Notes under the pieces: model-generated
Told to the model about the DNA's origin: nothing
The model's input: only the letters and a program-made list of their open reading frames with translations
Databases searched by the model: none
Part shown: positions 26,401 to 39,000 of the stretch, piece after piece
How the letters are laid out: each line of letters begins with the position of its first letter
Position numbering within the stretch: position 1 is the stretch's first letter
Position numbers and translations under genes: made by a program
Origin: Globodera rostochiensis
Lineage: Eukaryota > Nematoda > Chromadorea > Rhabditida > Heteroderidae
Direction: 5' to 3'
NCBI GenBank assembly: GCA_018350325.1
Contig: JAEVLN010000028.1
Location: forward strand, 248,001 to 312,000
Length of the DNA: 64,000 bases

Positions 26401-26644
26401 TTTTTTGGTTAAAAAAATGTTCTTAGCATTTATTTAAAAATCCAAATTGTTGATACAGGCAAAAATTTTGGGAATTTTCGAGCAATACTCATTACAATGA
26501 CTGTGATAAATGATGAGTTTTCTTTTCATGCCGCATTTTACCAAAAAATCGCTGGTCTAATCCGATAAATTGGCGTGATCGACTAGCAATTTGTTCACTT
26601 TGCTGTTGACTCTGCTCGCCGTTCGTCTCCTCAGTCGTCGTCAT
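20499..26644 (-). CDS. OATP/SLCO-family organic anion transporter (multi-exon)
   Basis: A 12-TM membrane transporter of amphipathic organic anions. The likely start is 26644 ([15 protein letters not shown]); a long polar N-terminal tail follows in the exon from 26395. Family hallmarks in order: [17 protein letters not shown] at TM1 (~24790); [18 protein letters not shown] (~24520); [18 protein letters not shown] (~24330); GVGATPLY (~23640); [17 protein letters not shown] (~23410); [14 protein letters not shown] (~23210); [14 protein letters not shown] (~22240). The extracellular Kazal-like Cys domain includes [11 protein letters not shown] (~21740), CYAGCPTPY and CSCVPDEM (~21520-21560). TM12 is [17 protein letters not shown] (~20780). 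The tail is acidic with a [11 protein letters not shown] run and stops at 20499. A foldback element sits in the intron downstream of the N-terminal exon. The family is clear; the substrate is unknown. Confidence 0.88.
25462..26091. mobile_element. Foldback element A with tandem-repeat arms
   Basis: The left arm is a series of ACATTTGCGGAC-like units (about 25469-25600), then unique sequence beginning near 25615. The right arm repeats both in inverse order, ending with GTCCGCAAATGT-like units. The flanking 9-bp duplication GAAAAAAAG is exact (25453-25461 and 26092-26100). The unpaired centre is about 25725-25915. No transposase frame. It lies in an intron of the transporter. Confidence 0.85.
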
Positions 26645-27060
26645 AACACATCAATAAAAATCAAAAGTAGAAAAGGTGATTTTGTAAGTAATGTATTTGC
26701 AAAAATTCTAAAATTGACAGAAAGCGGAATTATTTTATTCACTTTTTTAGCAATGTCGCTTAAATGACACCAAAACAAAATGATTAATTATTCTTCCTCG
26801 CTAGGAGTGCTAACAATCCCAAAATATTTATGTTTTTATGTGCTTAAAACGCTAAAATGGAAATACAAATTTTTTGAAAAAAAAAAGAAAAATTTGTCTC
26901 ACGCTTCGATTATTTTATTTTTTAAAGAACTACATTATGTGAATGCCAAAAGGGAAAAGTGTGAAAGTGCGTAATTTTGGTTTGGAGCATATCGACCCGT
27001 TCCCTACTAATTAACATCCATTCATTCAAAAAGCTAAATACCTATGCATAATATCTGGCT
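26645..27060. promoter_or_regulatory. Divergent intergenic promoter region
   Basis: About 416 bp separate the proposed start codons of the transporter (minus) and the Sidekick gene (plus). Both promoters should lie here. It is AT-rich; I see no definite core element. A trans-splice acceptor cannot be separated from ordinary TTTAG words. Confidence 0.4.
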
Positions 27061-30000
27061 ATGCTTATTCCGCTAATTTCATTGATCATTTGCTCGCCGT
27101 TTTCATCATCATCAGCCATAAAACAGGAACTGATCTCTTTCAACGATGCTTCCTTTCCAGAACAACTTTTTCCTGAAGAAAATTCTCATTTTGCTCTGCA
27201 ATGTCCGCTTATGTCAGAAAAGACTTCTGCACAACATGTAGATAAAGCCTAACAAACTTAATTTGTTGTTTATTTGTTATATTATTTGATTATTTAATTT
27301 TAATGAAAATTTTAAATTTTTTTATTTCGACATGTTTAAGATTGTTTGGTATCGGGATGGCCAACCATTGGAGAGACATTCTTCTCAACTATCCATCCCA
27401 AGCATTGCCAGCAGTGATGCCGGCCTTTACCGATGTTATGTGTCCAATGCGTTCGGTGGTGCCTTTTCGCCGGCAGTGAATGTTTCAGTCAATTGTAAAA
27501 TTTCGTTAAATTCTTTGCAAAAATTTTTTCAGAATAACAAAAAAAGTTAATTTCTCGAAACATTTCGGACAATTTTTAAATTTGTGTGCTGTAGTGAGAG
27601 TTTGTTTCCTTCAGATTTTCATGGATTTGGTGATGAACCGGACAGTTTTTTTGATCGGCGAGTTGTGCTTAATAGTCCCATCAACCTGAGGCCTCCGAGT
27701 TTAAAAATTGGCGGCTATATAAGCAATTTGCACTGGGCTTGGTTCAAGGATGGACAAAAAGTTTTTTTGGGAAAAATTTTTTAACCAAATAAAAACAACT
27801 AAAATAGCTGAATTCGGATGATCGTCGATACTTCTTGAGCTATTCGGGCGAGTTGGTTGTTCTGCGGGCAGATGACTTGGCCATGGGTATTTATCGGGTC
27901 GAAGTTCATCGCGATTTGACGCCAGTGTTCCGCGCTAGCAGTCGCGATTACCGAGTCGTTGCAGGTAAACAGGACTGTAAAGCGTCAACAAGCAAATTTA
28001 ATTGACGAAATTTATTTGTTTTTTGTAAAGAAATGAATTATGAAAAACGTTTGAACATCTGGTGGGGTGGAACTGTCCCAAAATTATTGTAAATTTTGCA
28101 TCAGAAAACCCCATCATTTTTAAGAACATTCTTCCTTGCCAATTAAGCCGAGCTTTGACATTATTTATCGCCCAAGAGACGTGAAAGTCGTTATTATGCT
28201 ACCAAATACGGGCAATCCGCCGACAATGACCACTTTTGAGTGTGTGCCCAATTTGAGAAATGCGGTCAGAATATCATTATTTTGTACACGAGACAAATTT
28301 TGTTGCTCCGGCATGGAGTAAAAATTTGTTTGGGCCGGATCGGAACTTTTATAGAACCAAGTAGATCTTGGCTCGATCGAGATCTCATCTTTCGAGATTC
28401 TCAATCGACTGAATTTTGGCTCGGCCAGGATATTTTGAGATTCTCGGTCGGATCGGTACCAGGGATGGGCGGAATTCCGTTTTCCGTTGTTTTTGGGGTT
28501 TCTTTTCCGTTAAAATGCCCTTTTTAACGGAAAAAATATACATCCCTAATAATGGAATTTTTGGAGAATTGGAAGGCGGTTTGGTTGTGGTGTAATGGTG
28601 AGTGGTTGTTAAACAATCTAAAAATTCTTTTTAACTTTTTCCAATTTAGAAACAAATATTTTAGATGACAATTCACAAGCTTTTCATTCATTTTTTGTTA
28701 GACGAAATCAAAAAACATTTGGGGGATTTTGTTTTGCATTTTCATTTTTGGAGCGATTTTCTTAACAAATCTTGTTAAGTTTTAAAAAAAAATTCTTCCC
28801 GCCGCTTACCATTCCTAAAAACTTCAAAAAAAGTGCCGATTTTTTAAATTTTTGTTGATTTCTCTTAGCAAATTAAGTCAAAATTTCAAAATTTTCTCCG
28901 GCGGCGCCTATCGGCACCGCCGACCCCCCCCCCCACCCAAAAGCTTAAAATAGATTTAGAAGGCCGCTGAAAAAAAGACATCCTTCAAAATTTTTAAAAA
29001 TAATTACTGTTAATTTTTCAAAAAATATTTATTAAATAAATTATTTAAAAAAAAAATAATAATTTTTTTTATTTGAAAATTTTTCCGTTTTCCGTTTTTC
29101 CGTTGTTTTTGGCCCTTTTTTCCGTTTTACGTTTTCCGTTAAAAAAAAATTTTCCGTTTTTTGAAAATAAATTTCCGCCCATCCCTGATCGGTACATGTC
29201 CGGCTTCAAATTTCTTCGAGAATTCGAACTTGATTCGAGCATATCCACACGCATTTGCATTGTCTTTGTACAGAATCGCTTTTTCTTCAGTTGGAAACAG
29301 AGATTCGCTGGTTGCTCAATTCCGAGCAGCTTTCCGATTCAAGTGGTCATGTTCGCTTTGAATTGGGTGGACAACGTTTACGAATTTTGGACGTTGCACA
29401 GTTGCTGGTCGGTGTGGCTGCACATTCTGTGGCGATCCAATGCAAAGTTCGGGTCCGTACAATGGACGGGGCTCGCTGGATGGACCAAGCGGATGCTCGG
29501 CTCGATATTCTGGGTGAAGACAGGACTATAAGATTATTGAACTGCTTGATTATGAATGAAAATTGGAAGACGCAAAGGCGCCGTAAAATTTGCGCATTAT
29601 AACAATGTAAAAAATTGAAGAAAAGCCGCGCCTCCTTCGGCTACCGAGTTTAGCACCTGTTGTTGTTGAGAAGCGCGAGGGTGACCCTCTTCAGTTGGAA
29701 TGCCATGCTGAACGGGCTTGGCCGCGCGCCAACTTCCGTTGGTACTTTAATGAACGAAAGGTATTCGCCATAACCAGTTTGTTTTGATTCTCATTTTGAG
29801 CTAATCAGAATTGTAGATTTAATCTTACTCTTGATTTTGAACAAAAGATTAAAATAATTTGATGTGGTTTAAACATCGCTTGAAATTGGGTTTAAATATT
29901 TAGTTAGAGAATGCTGGTGCTGAGCTTCTCGTCATTTCCAACCTCTCCGTCAATCATTTTGGCGCTTATCAGTGTGAAGCGACAAATACCGCAGGCACCG

Positions 30001-33000
30001 ACATTGTGCCAATCTGGGTTGTTCGCCATGAAGGTCAAAAATGATAATTTGAAGCATGAACATGGGCCGACCGAATCAGAGCTGATCTGGCATTTTCTGG
30101 AACCCATCCCTCAATGCTTTTCATCTTTATTCTACTATACATAGGCCTTCAAAAAGCCACAAAATGAAGCATAAACCCAACATTAGCGAGCTCTGGATTA
30201 AACAAATTTTGTTAAGAAAGTTGTCAAATTTTTCTAAAAGTTGAATAAAAAATTTGGCAAAGCTTAATTTAAATTGCGAAAGGAAGGCTCAAAAATAAGG
30301 TCAACTCTGGTCTGATTGAATATTTATACCAATTTTAGATGCTAATCACTCAGCCAGAAAAACCCCGACCTTTTCAACTGATCGTCCAACTCCTTCCGAG
30401 GACAGCCAATCACCGATCATTATTCAGGGTCCACAGAATCAAAGTCTGCTGATCGGGTCCAAAGCGCAATTGACATGCCAAATTGCGCCCGGCAATAATG
30501 GCCTTATGCCATTTTGGTCCATAAATGTATTGACATAAAAAAGGGTATAATGAAAACATATGTATTCTTTCAGAATGAGCAGATTCCATTGGGTGGTGAT
30601 CCGTTTCATCGAATTTTTGTTGATGCTAATGGCACTATGTGGATCAATCAGGTTGGGCCGGACAACACCGGCGAGTACCGATGCACGGCGCGTACTGTGG
30701 GCGACGGCGTGGAGCGGGCTAGACAAACTGCTTGGCTCAGCATTATCGGTAATTTGTTTTTAATTATTAAGATTTTTGCCATTTTTAGTCGATTTGTTTT
30801 TTGATTCCGATAATCTCAATAAGCTTCTCTAGAAAAACCCGGGATGGTGCAGAATGTTAGGGCCGAGTTGACCAACAGCACGGGCCAAGAGCGCATTCTT
30901 GTCCATTGGAGTCCAGGATTTGATGGCAACTCACCAGTGGTCAAATGGTCGGTGGAGATGCGGACTAAGCCAACCGGACAACTAAATGGTGCATGATTGA
31001 TTGCCTTACGTTTTTGTCCTGAATATTTTATAATTTATTATATATATTTTAGTTTTTTGGTCCGATTGGGAGTTGGCGATTGAGCTGTTTTCTCCGGCCA
31101 AATTAGTTGCATCATCCGATTGTTGCGCAACATTTGTTGAAAATGTGCGTCCCGCCGCCACAGCTGAGTTCCGTGTCATTGCGCACAACAAATTCGGTGT
31201 TGGCAAACCGTCGTTGCCATCTCAGAACGTGAAAATGCCACAACGACCACCGACAGCCGTTCCCACTAAAGGTGGCAGCCAGTATTCGCTTCTGTTTATC
31301 CAAAGAATGATCGGGTTCTGGGATCATGATCCTTCCTTATCAAACAGTCCCAACCTTTTCATTGCTCTTATAAAAATCCATACAAACCAAAGAAGGATGA
31401 ACTAATCAGCTCAATCAATCTGGCTGTTTGTCCCATTCTGGGCGGTTTTGTCCACTCGGCCTTTGTGATCGTTACAGCAGAACGGTTTCTGATCATAGCT
31501 AAAAACTAGAGCCTAGATTCAATGACCGATCGAGTTCTCAAAAAATCTCGGTCAGAGGCCTTGATTTATTCGGGCTCTAGACAAAACCTTATGTAAATAG
31601 GATTAGTGCAAGTTCACAATATTTTTATTTGGAAACAAAAATTCTTTAGTCCATGCGAGCGCACGATCGTCGCAGTCTGTGATGGTGCAATGGCAACCAC
31701 CCGAACATGGGGAAACCAATGAGGAATCAGATATTCGGGGGTTAGTTTTGATTGGGACTTTGAAAACCCAGGGTTGGGATCAAAAAGCACGGGACTAATG
31801 GTCGAAAATAAAGATTAAAACAACTAACTATCTTTGCTTTTAAATGTTTTAGTTATCTGGTACGGTATCGACTGAGCGGATATTCGACGGCGGATTGGAA
31901 CGATCGAAACGTAAGCGATGGGCTTGCGCGCAATGTGTTGATTGAACCTCTGATCACTTGGCGGGAATACGACGTTCAGGTATAGTAGAAGAAAGCATAT
32001 CAGAAATTTATTCAACCATTTTCAGGTCGCCGCATACAACGATCGTGGCCTCGGCGTGTTTAGTCGCCCGGTATCGTCCATGAAATGATTTGTTTAATTA
32101 ATCAAATTTCAATATTAAAAGCTTTGAATTTGTTAAAAATTTAACAAAATAAGTTTTGATTTTTCCAGAATAGTTCTGTTCGTATTTTGTTATGAAAGTC
32201 TCTCCGAATAATTTGAACAATTATTCGGAATAAAGGGTTCATTTGGTTTAGGTTTTCAAAACTAACTCTTTTCTCTAATATAAAGTAAAAATTGAGGTGA
32301 CTGTGACTACGCTGGAGGGCTTACCGCTGCAGGCACCCCAAAATGTGCATGTGAAAGTGATCAATTCAACTGCCATTTTGCTTGCCTTTGATCCGCCAAA
32401 GTAAAGTTGCCAAATTCAAAATGGCATCAAATTTTGAATTCTTTACTCACTTTTCAGTCAACAAATGATCCTTGGTGTCAATCTTGGCTACAGAATCGAA
32501 CTTTGGGAAGGTCCGTCAGCTCTTTTCAACCAACCTTCCCATGTTGAACGACTTGTTCCTGCTTTCTTTCGAATTGAACACCGAATTGAACGCTTGAAAA
32601 AGTGAGGGATGAAAATTACATTGCAGAAATTAAAAATGGATCATTTTCATTACGAAAAAACCCATTTAATTTTTACAGGTTTGCTCGTTACAACTTAACG
32701 GTTTTGTGCTATACTGCTCCAGGGGATGGGCCGAGAAGTGATCCGGTCGAATTCCAAACTGCAGAAGACCTTCCTGGTCCGGTTCGATCTCTGGAACCAT
32801 TGGATGTTGCTGATTTTTCTGAAAAGTGCTTTATTCTTTTTTGCTTATTTCCAGGTTTTTTCGGAATCCGCATTGGTACAATGGGAAGCGCCCGTAGAAC
32901 CGAACGGGATCATTCAAAAGTACTTGTTGGTCTGGACCGAAAACGGAAGCAACAAGAGGCGTGATGTGGAAATCAGCGGGCATCAGCACAATTATTCCAT

Positions 33001-36000
33001 TGAGGGGCTGCGTTCGCAGACCAAATATACGGTGGAGCTTACGGTAGACATTATTTTCTCGGCGCACATTATTCCATTGATGGGCTTCGCAGACCAAATA
33101 TACGGTAGCTTACGGTAGACAAAAAACATGCAGTTATTTTCCCGGGGCATGAGTGCATCGAGTCACCAGATAACGAGTTAAGAGTCGTTGCGCATTTAGT
33201 TACGGTAACTCGATTGTTGGTGTACGTTTGCACAATGCAGATTTTTGCTTCAGGCTCATGTTTTTTGATATTATTTGGAAAGAATATCATTTTATCAGTT
33301 TTTTAATATATTTCCATACCCACAAATTTGAGGCGTTCACAAAAATTGGTGCTGGACTCATGGTCGAAACGCGCTTTGAATCCGGTGTACCACCTGAATT
33401 GCCATCTCCACCGACTGGTTTATCTGTTGCGGAAATTATGGCGACAAAAGCGAGGTAGTTGTCTGAATAAAAATTGATCTGTTTTTGTTGTTGCAGAATT
33501 CACTTCGTTCCCGGCTCTGACGGACATGCACCAATTCGAAAATGGCTGATTGAAGCCCGGATTGGTCATTCCAGCGCATTTGTGCCGCTGGCTGAGTTCC
33601 GTCCGCTTCATCGTGGCACAAATTTGTTGCTGTTGGACACCCTTCGGCCTAATACGGGTTATCAGGTCCTCTTGGGCGGCATTGGCACAAATGTTTCTGA
33701 TTTTCAGATCCGTTTGGTATCAGAAAATGTCCGTGGTCGAAGCCTTCCATCGGAACCCTCGAGGCATTTTCGTACATTGTCTTCAGGCATCATTTCCAAA
33801 ATTTTAATTCATTTTAATATTTTTATCGTTGGTATTTTTGAATATTTCAGCCCCCGTTCGCGCACCGCAAAAGCTTTGGGCAGAAACGGCATCGGACACG
33901 CAAATTTCGCTGGCTTGGACGCCGCTGACCGGTTGGGAGTGGAGCGGAGAGGGACCACACGATTTTGTGTTAGAATATGGTGGGATCAGCTTGGCCACTC
34001 TGAGCCCAAATCAAACGGAGGTTGAGCGCGCACTTGAAAAGTTGAAAATGGTCGGTTTTGTTTTGATGATTTTTTATTAAAATCCGGATAAAATTATTGT
34101 AGAGGATTTACTATAAAAAGGATTTTTGAATTTTTAAGGATTTAAATTTGTAAAATAAATATTTTCAAGATTTAGATCATAATAATAAAAATAATTAAAA
34201 AAATTCAGGCTCAATTCGTGATTCCTGGTGGTGCAAAAATTCATCAATATCAGCTTTCTGGACTTCGTCCCTTTTCACTTTATCAGTTTCGAATTTTGAG
34301 TCGGAACCGGGTTGGACAAAGTCGACCAGGCGATGTGGTGAATGCGACCACTTTTGAGGGTGGTTCGTTTGAGAATTTTTGAATCAAAATTATTTTTATA
34401 TTTTTAAAAGTTCCTTCTATTGCTCCCGCGCTACGGGCACAACTCAATGCACAGGGGGGTATTGAAGTGCACTGGGATCAACTGGAATTGGACCAAGCAA
34501 ACGGATTGATTGTTGTCTACAAGGCATGTTTATTGATTGACTCAACAACAATTTTGGCAGAATGCCAAACATAATTTATTTTTTCGATTTTAAGGTCCGT
34601 CTTAGGGCTGACGACGGTGAATTGTTGGAGCGAGAAGTGTCTTTTAGTGAGGCGCGAACTGTCGTCAACTTTCCATCAACAACGCTAAGACCGTACACAA
34701 AATATGCGGTTACGGTATCCGCCGGAACTGTAGTGGGCGAGGGCCCTGTACAGGAACGGCCAATTATGTTGGAGACTCCACAAGACGGTCGGTCTTCGCC
34801 GATATTCATTAATCGTTTTCGTGATCTGTTCTTTTTCTATCAACAGTAGATATTTTTGGATGATTCTACCCTGAAAAATGGAAAAATCATTTAATGGATC
34901 ATGAGAACACGTTTATTTTTATGTATCGTATCATTAATTTCAAAATTTTTGCAGTAACCGACCCGCCATCCAATGTGTCATTTGTATACAAATCGCCCAC
35001 CGAACTTCGCCTTGGCTGGACCACACCTTCCCATCCGAATGGCCAAATTTTGCATTATGGAGGTCATTCAAATATTTCCGGTTTCATAATTTGTTTGATA
35101 ACGCTTTTTAGTTTTGATGTGGCGCAATGGCGAGCAGCGTCCCGCCATTCCTTTCACTGAAGTGCCCGCAAATTTGAATCAATTCATGGCTACACAACTT
35201 CTGCCGGAGACTGTCTACAATTTTGCGCTCAATGCACAAACGGCGGTTGGATGGGGGGCAGAGCGTGTGCTAAGGGTGCGAACTGGCAAACAAAGTGGTA
35301 AAACGGTCACATTTGACAATAGGAAATGATAAACTTACCTAATTGGATTGAAAATAATAGAAAATTTAATTATTCTAGTAATTGTTGATTGGTTGGAAGA
35401 TATCCAATTTTCAGAAATCGCGGAAACATTGTGCTTCCAATTTATTTTACTTTAAGCTCCATTGCCTATCCCACCGGTGCCTCAACGTGACACCTCAACG
35501 GCACAGTCGTCCACTGCGCTCCACCTAATCTGGGACCCGTTGGACAACACCAACAGCAGCAGCAACAATGTCAACGAAAGCAACAGTCCAGCTCGAGCAA
35601 TTGAGCTGGCATGGCAAAGAGCAAATCACCAACCGCAGCAAGAATGGATTACTGTAGATGAGTGTATCCCAGTGGAACGGCATCGGCATACAGTGAAAAG
35701 GTGCAGATATATTTTTCATTATATAAAATGAGTGAGAAAAGAGCTAGTGAGGGATTGGACGTGTTGATAGCCTTTTTATTTCATATCCATTTGATCAGTT
35801 AAATAATTGGTTTTCAACAACCGCATATGCGGCTTGTGTATGCCTTAACGATGGCGAGACAACAATTATATTGTTCTCAGAATTCCCGGGTTTTTATGTT
35901 TTTTGCGTGAAAATGGAAATTTTTATTTCTATTTCATTATTTTTTTTATTAATTCACCAGCAGTGGGATGTTCAAGAGTTAAATGATGAAACTTTAACAA

Positions 36001-39000
36001 AGTTCTTATGAATTGTTTTTTTTATAGTCCAACTGATGAGATGAATTCCTTCAGCTAAAATAGTTTTTTATTTCATTAAACTTTTCCAATTTCAACTTGG
36101 TTGTGCCTCAAGAATTCGGGCCAGTCCACTTCCTCGCTAAATTTGATTTAATATTGGAAAACTATTAAAAAAAATTTCTCATACATATTCATGTTGAAAA
36201 TGCTGCTGTTTGTACACATCCATGTTGTCCTCCGATGGCAACTTTTGTGGCATGCCATTCGACAATCAGCAAGATAATTTACGTTTTTATTTATTTATTT
36301 TTCTTCACTTACCCCGACATTGGTAGGCTTGCCTCGTTGTGAAATTGCCCCCAATTTTTTTACCGCAAACTGCGCATATTACGCGTCTAAGAAATGCATT
36401 TAATTTAAAAATATTTTTTTGGCATTATGTCATACCCTCTTGGTTTTACTGCTACAAAGATATGCCCTTCGTAAATGTGGAGCTTTTTCCCGCTTTGCAT
36501 CAGTTTGATCACGGCCGGCTCCGACTGCACCTCGGGCGGCATTGAATAATATCTGAACCTCTTCATAGGCAGTGAATAATTAAATTTGAATGCACCCATG
36601 GGTGGACCTTGGCTTTTCCTCTTCGGTCCCGATTAGTTCCAGCACCAATTGGCTTTGTCCATTTTCGAATACGTTCTTTGGTGAATGTATAAGATTTGAC
36701 GTGGACTGGTGGGCACTTCCACCAATTGAATTTTCTGGATCTTCGTGTGTTTATTCGATTCTGCGCATTGAAAACGAACGGGGACAACCTACCTATGTTC
36801 ACGAATAGCTGCTGGTTGTACATCGGCTCAAAGTGGTCGCTGCCCTTGCGCTGTCTGATGTGCCTCGTCTGGGACTGGTCTCTTGAAGTTGGCGTCGAAG
36901 CGGCTACTTCTTCCATGGGACGGCTTTCATTGTCATCATAGCTCTTCGCCCGTTTTCCATCACGTCCTGGAAGCAGCCGAACTGGGCCTGAATTTTTACA
37001 ACAGTTTATCCTGTTTTTGAAAAACAATGCACTGACCTGCCAGCCGAGCTCGAACCTGCTCGAAAAAGGAACGACCTCGTTTTTTCGGTTCGGTTTTCCG
37101 ATCTCGTTCTTTAGAATTGGCGTTATTTACATTAAATTAAATTTTAATTGCCTCTAGCTATTCGTTCGAACTCTTCCGGGTCATTTCCGACAGTCAACCG
37201 CTTCATTTTGTCTGGCATTTCAAAAATTGCCATGGCCGGATGTCCTCCTTGTTCCTGCTGTTTTTGTTCTGACAGTTTTTTCTGCTTGTCAAACAGTTGT
37301 TCGAAGTCATTCGGGTTTGATACTTCATCTTTTACTGATTGTTTTTGGGTTGGTTGCGTCTCAGCTTAAACTTTCAAATATATATGCTCAGAATCCAGTG
37401 TTTTACTTAATCTCAGAATTAGTTAGTACCAGGCCTGTGCACGGTTACCCGTAACCGCGGTTATCCGCGGTTAACGGTTATCGAATTTTAAAAGGCCGCG
37501 GTTACGGGCGGTTAACGGTTATGAGATTTTGAGGACGCGCGGTTACGGGTGTTTGAGCACGGGCGGTTACGGTTACGAAAATTGGTAACCGTGCACAGGC
37601 CTGGTTATACCTACATTTGGTCATAATTAGACTAACTTTTTGTGATCATTTTCTTTTCTTGCTCTGTGTTGGTCACGGATGACGACATCTTTGTGATGGG
37701 TGCACTTTTCTTCCTCTCAACAACGGTCTTTTCATACGGCTCATACTGGAAAAGTGCATTTCTGTCGCTGATTGTTTTGCGAACAGCTCCAACTGGTCGA
37801 GGTGATTGTTGTTGTTCTACATTCACATTATTCGTTGACTGATATTCAAACTGCTTTAATGATGTGCTGGTTTTGTATGGATCAGGTGAGCTGGAACTAC
37901 CGACGGCATACTGTAAGCGTCTTCTTGACTTATATCGGAGCAATAGTACAGTACCTGGCGATCATACGATGGCGATTGGCCCTCATCGTCAGTGACGTTG
38001 TAGATATAGTGCTGCTTCTGGCGCATTTTTGTCCGTTTGATAGTTGAAGATGATTCTGAACCCGTTGTCGAGTGCTTTTTAATTGGTGACAATGGTGGAG
38101 GTTGATCGCCAGGATATGCGAATGGCGATGAGGATTTAGGTTGTCGCGTTTGTAGACAATTTTCTACTATTTCCACGACGCCGCGTTCAATCGGTTGAGG
38201 TGCCGAAGGACGTTCAATTTCATGATAAGTGTAAAGAAAGGCCTATAATTTAGGATTCATAATATTTAAAATTTTATTTTAAAACAAACGATTATTGCCT
38301 TTATCACTAACACTCCGTACACTTCTTGCTGTTGTTGGTGTTGTGATGATTGTCGACTTCGTTCCCCATAGGAAAATGGTCGTCCCTGTAGACGGAGTTC
38401 AATGGTCTGTCGCTGCTCCTGCAGAGCTTGGCGAAGTTCAGCCAAACTTTGAATGGCTGTTCCGCAAAATTTGCGCTCCCGAATATTGTTGGGAGAGCCG
38501 AGCTTTGCCTGTTGCTCTTCTTCAAAGAACACCTCGAACAAAAGTTCATTGCTTGCTGAAGAGACAGAGCTGCAATTTTTGTTTTTTTTGAATCTCAATC
38601 TTAAATTATTCTACAATTCAAAGCTGGCTCGGTGCTCGTCCCAATAGACTTTATGACCGTCCGGTCTGTGGCCTTGATGATCTGCTTTTACACTCAAAAG
38701 ACGTTGATTTGGTTCGTCCAATTCAATGCATACAAACGGCTGTTGGTCGAACTCAAAATTTACGCCTGAATACAAAGAATTGACCTGAATCAAGTTTTAA
38801 GCCCGAAGAGGTTAATTTTCGATAAACTACCGTAAATTTCGACCAATTGAATTTTGAGTCGATTTGCAGATGCTAACTCCTCTGGGCGTATGTCCTTCAC
38901 GAAAATGGGAAATTTGGGCAACTAAATTATGAAGTTTTCACCTTTAACAAATATTCCTCGCCCCCATTACCATTGATCTTGGTGACACTTTTTGTTGTGT

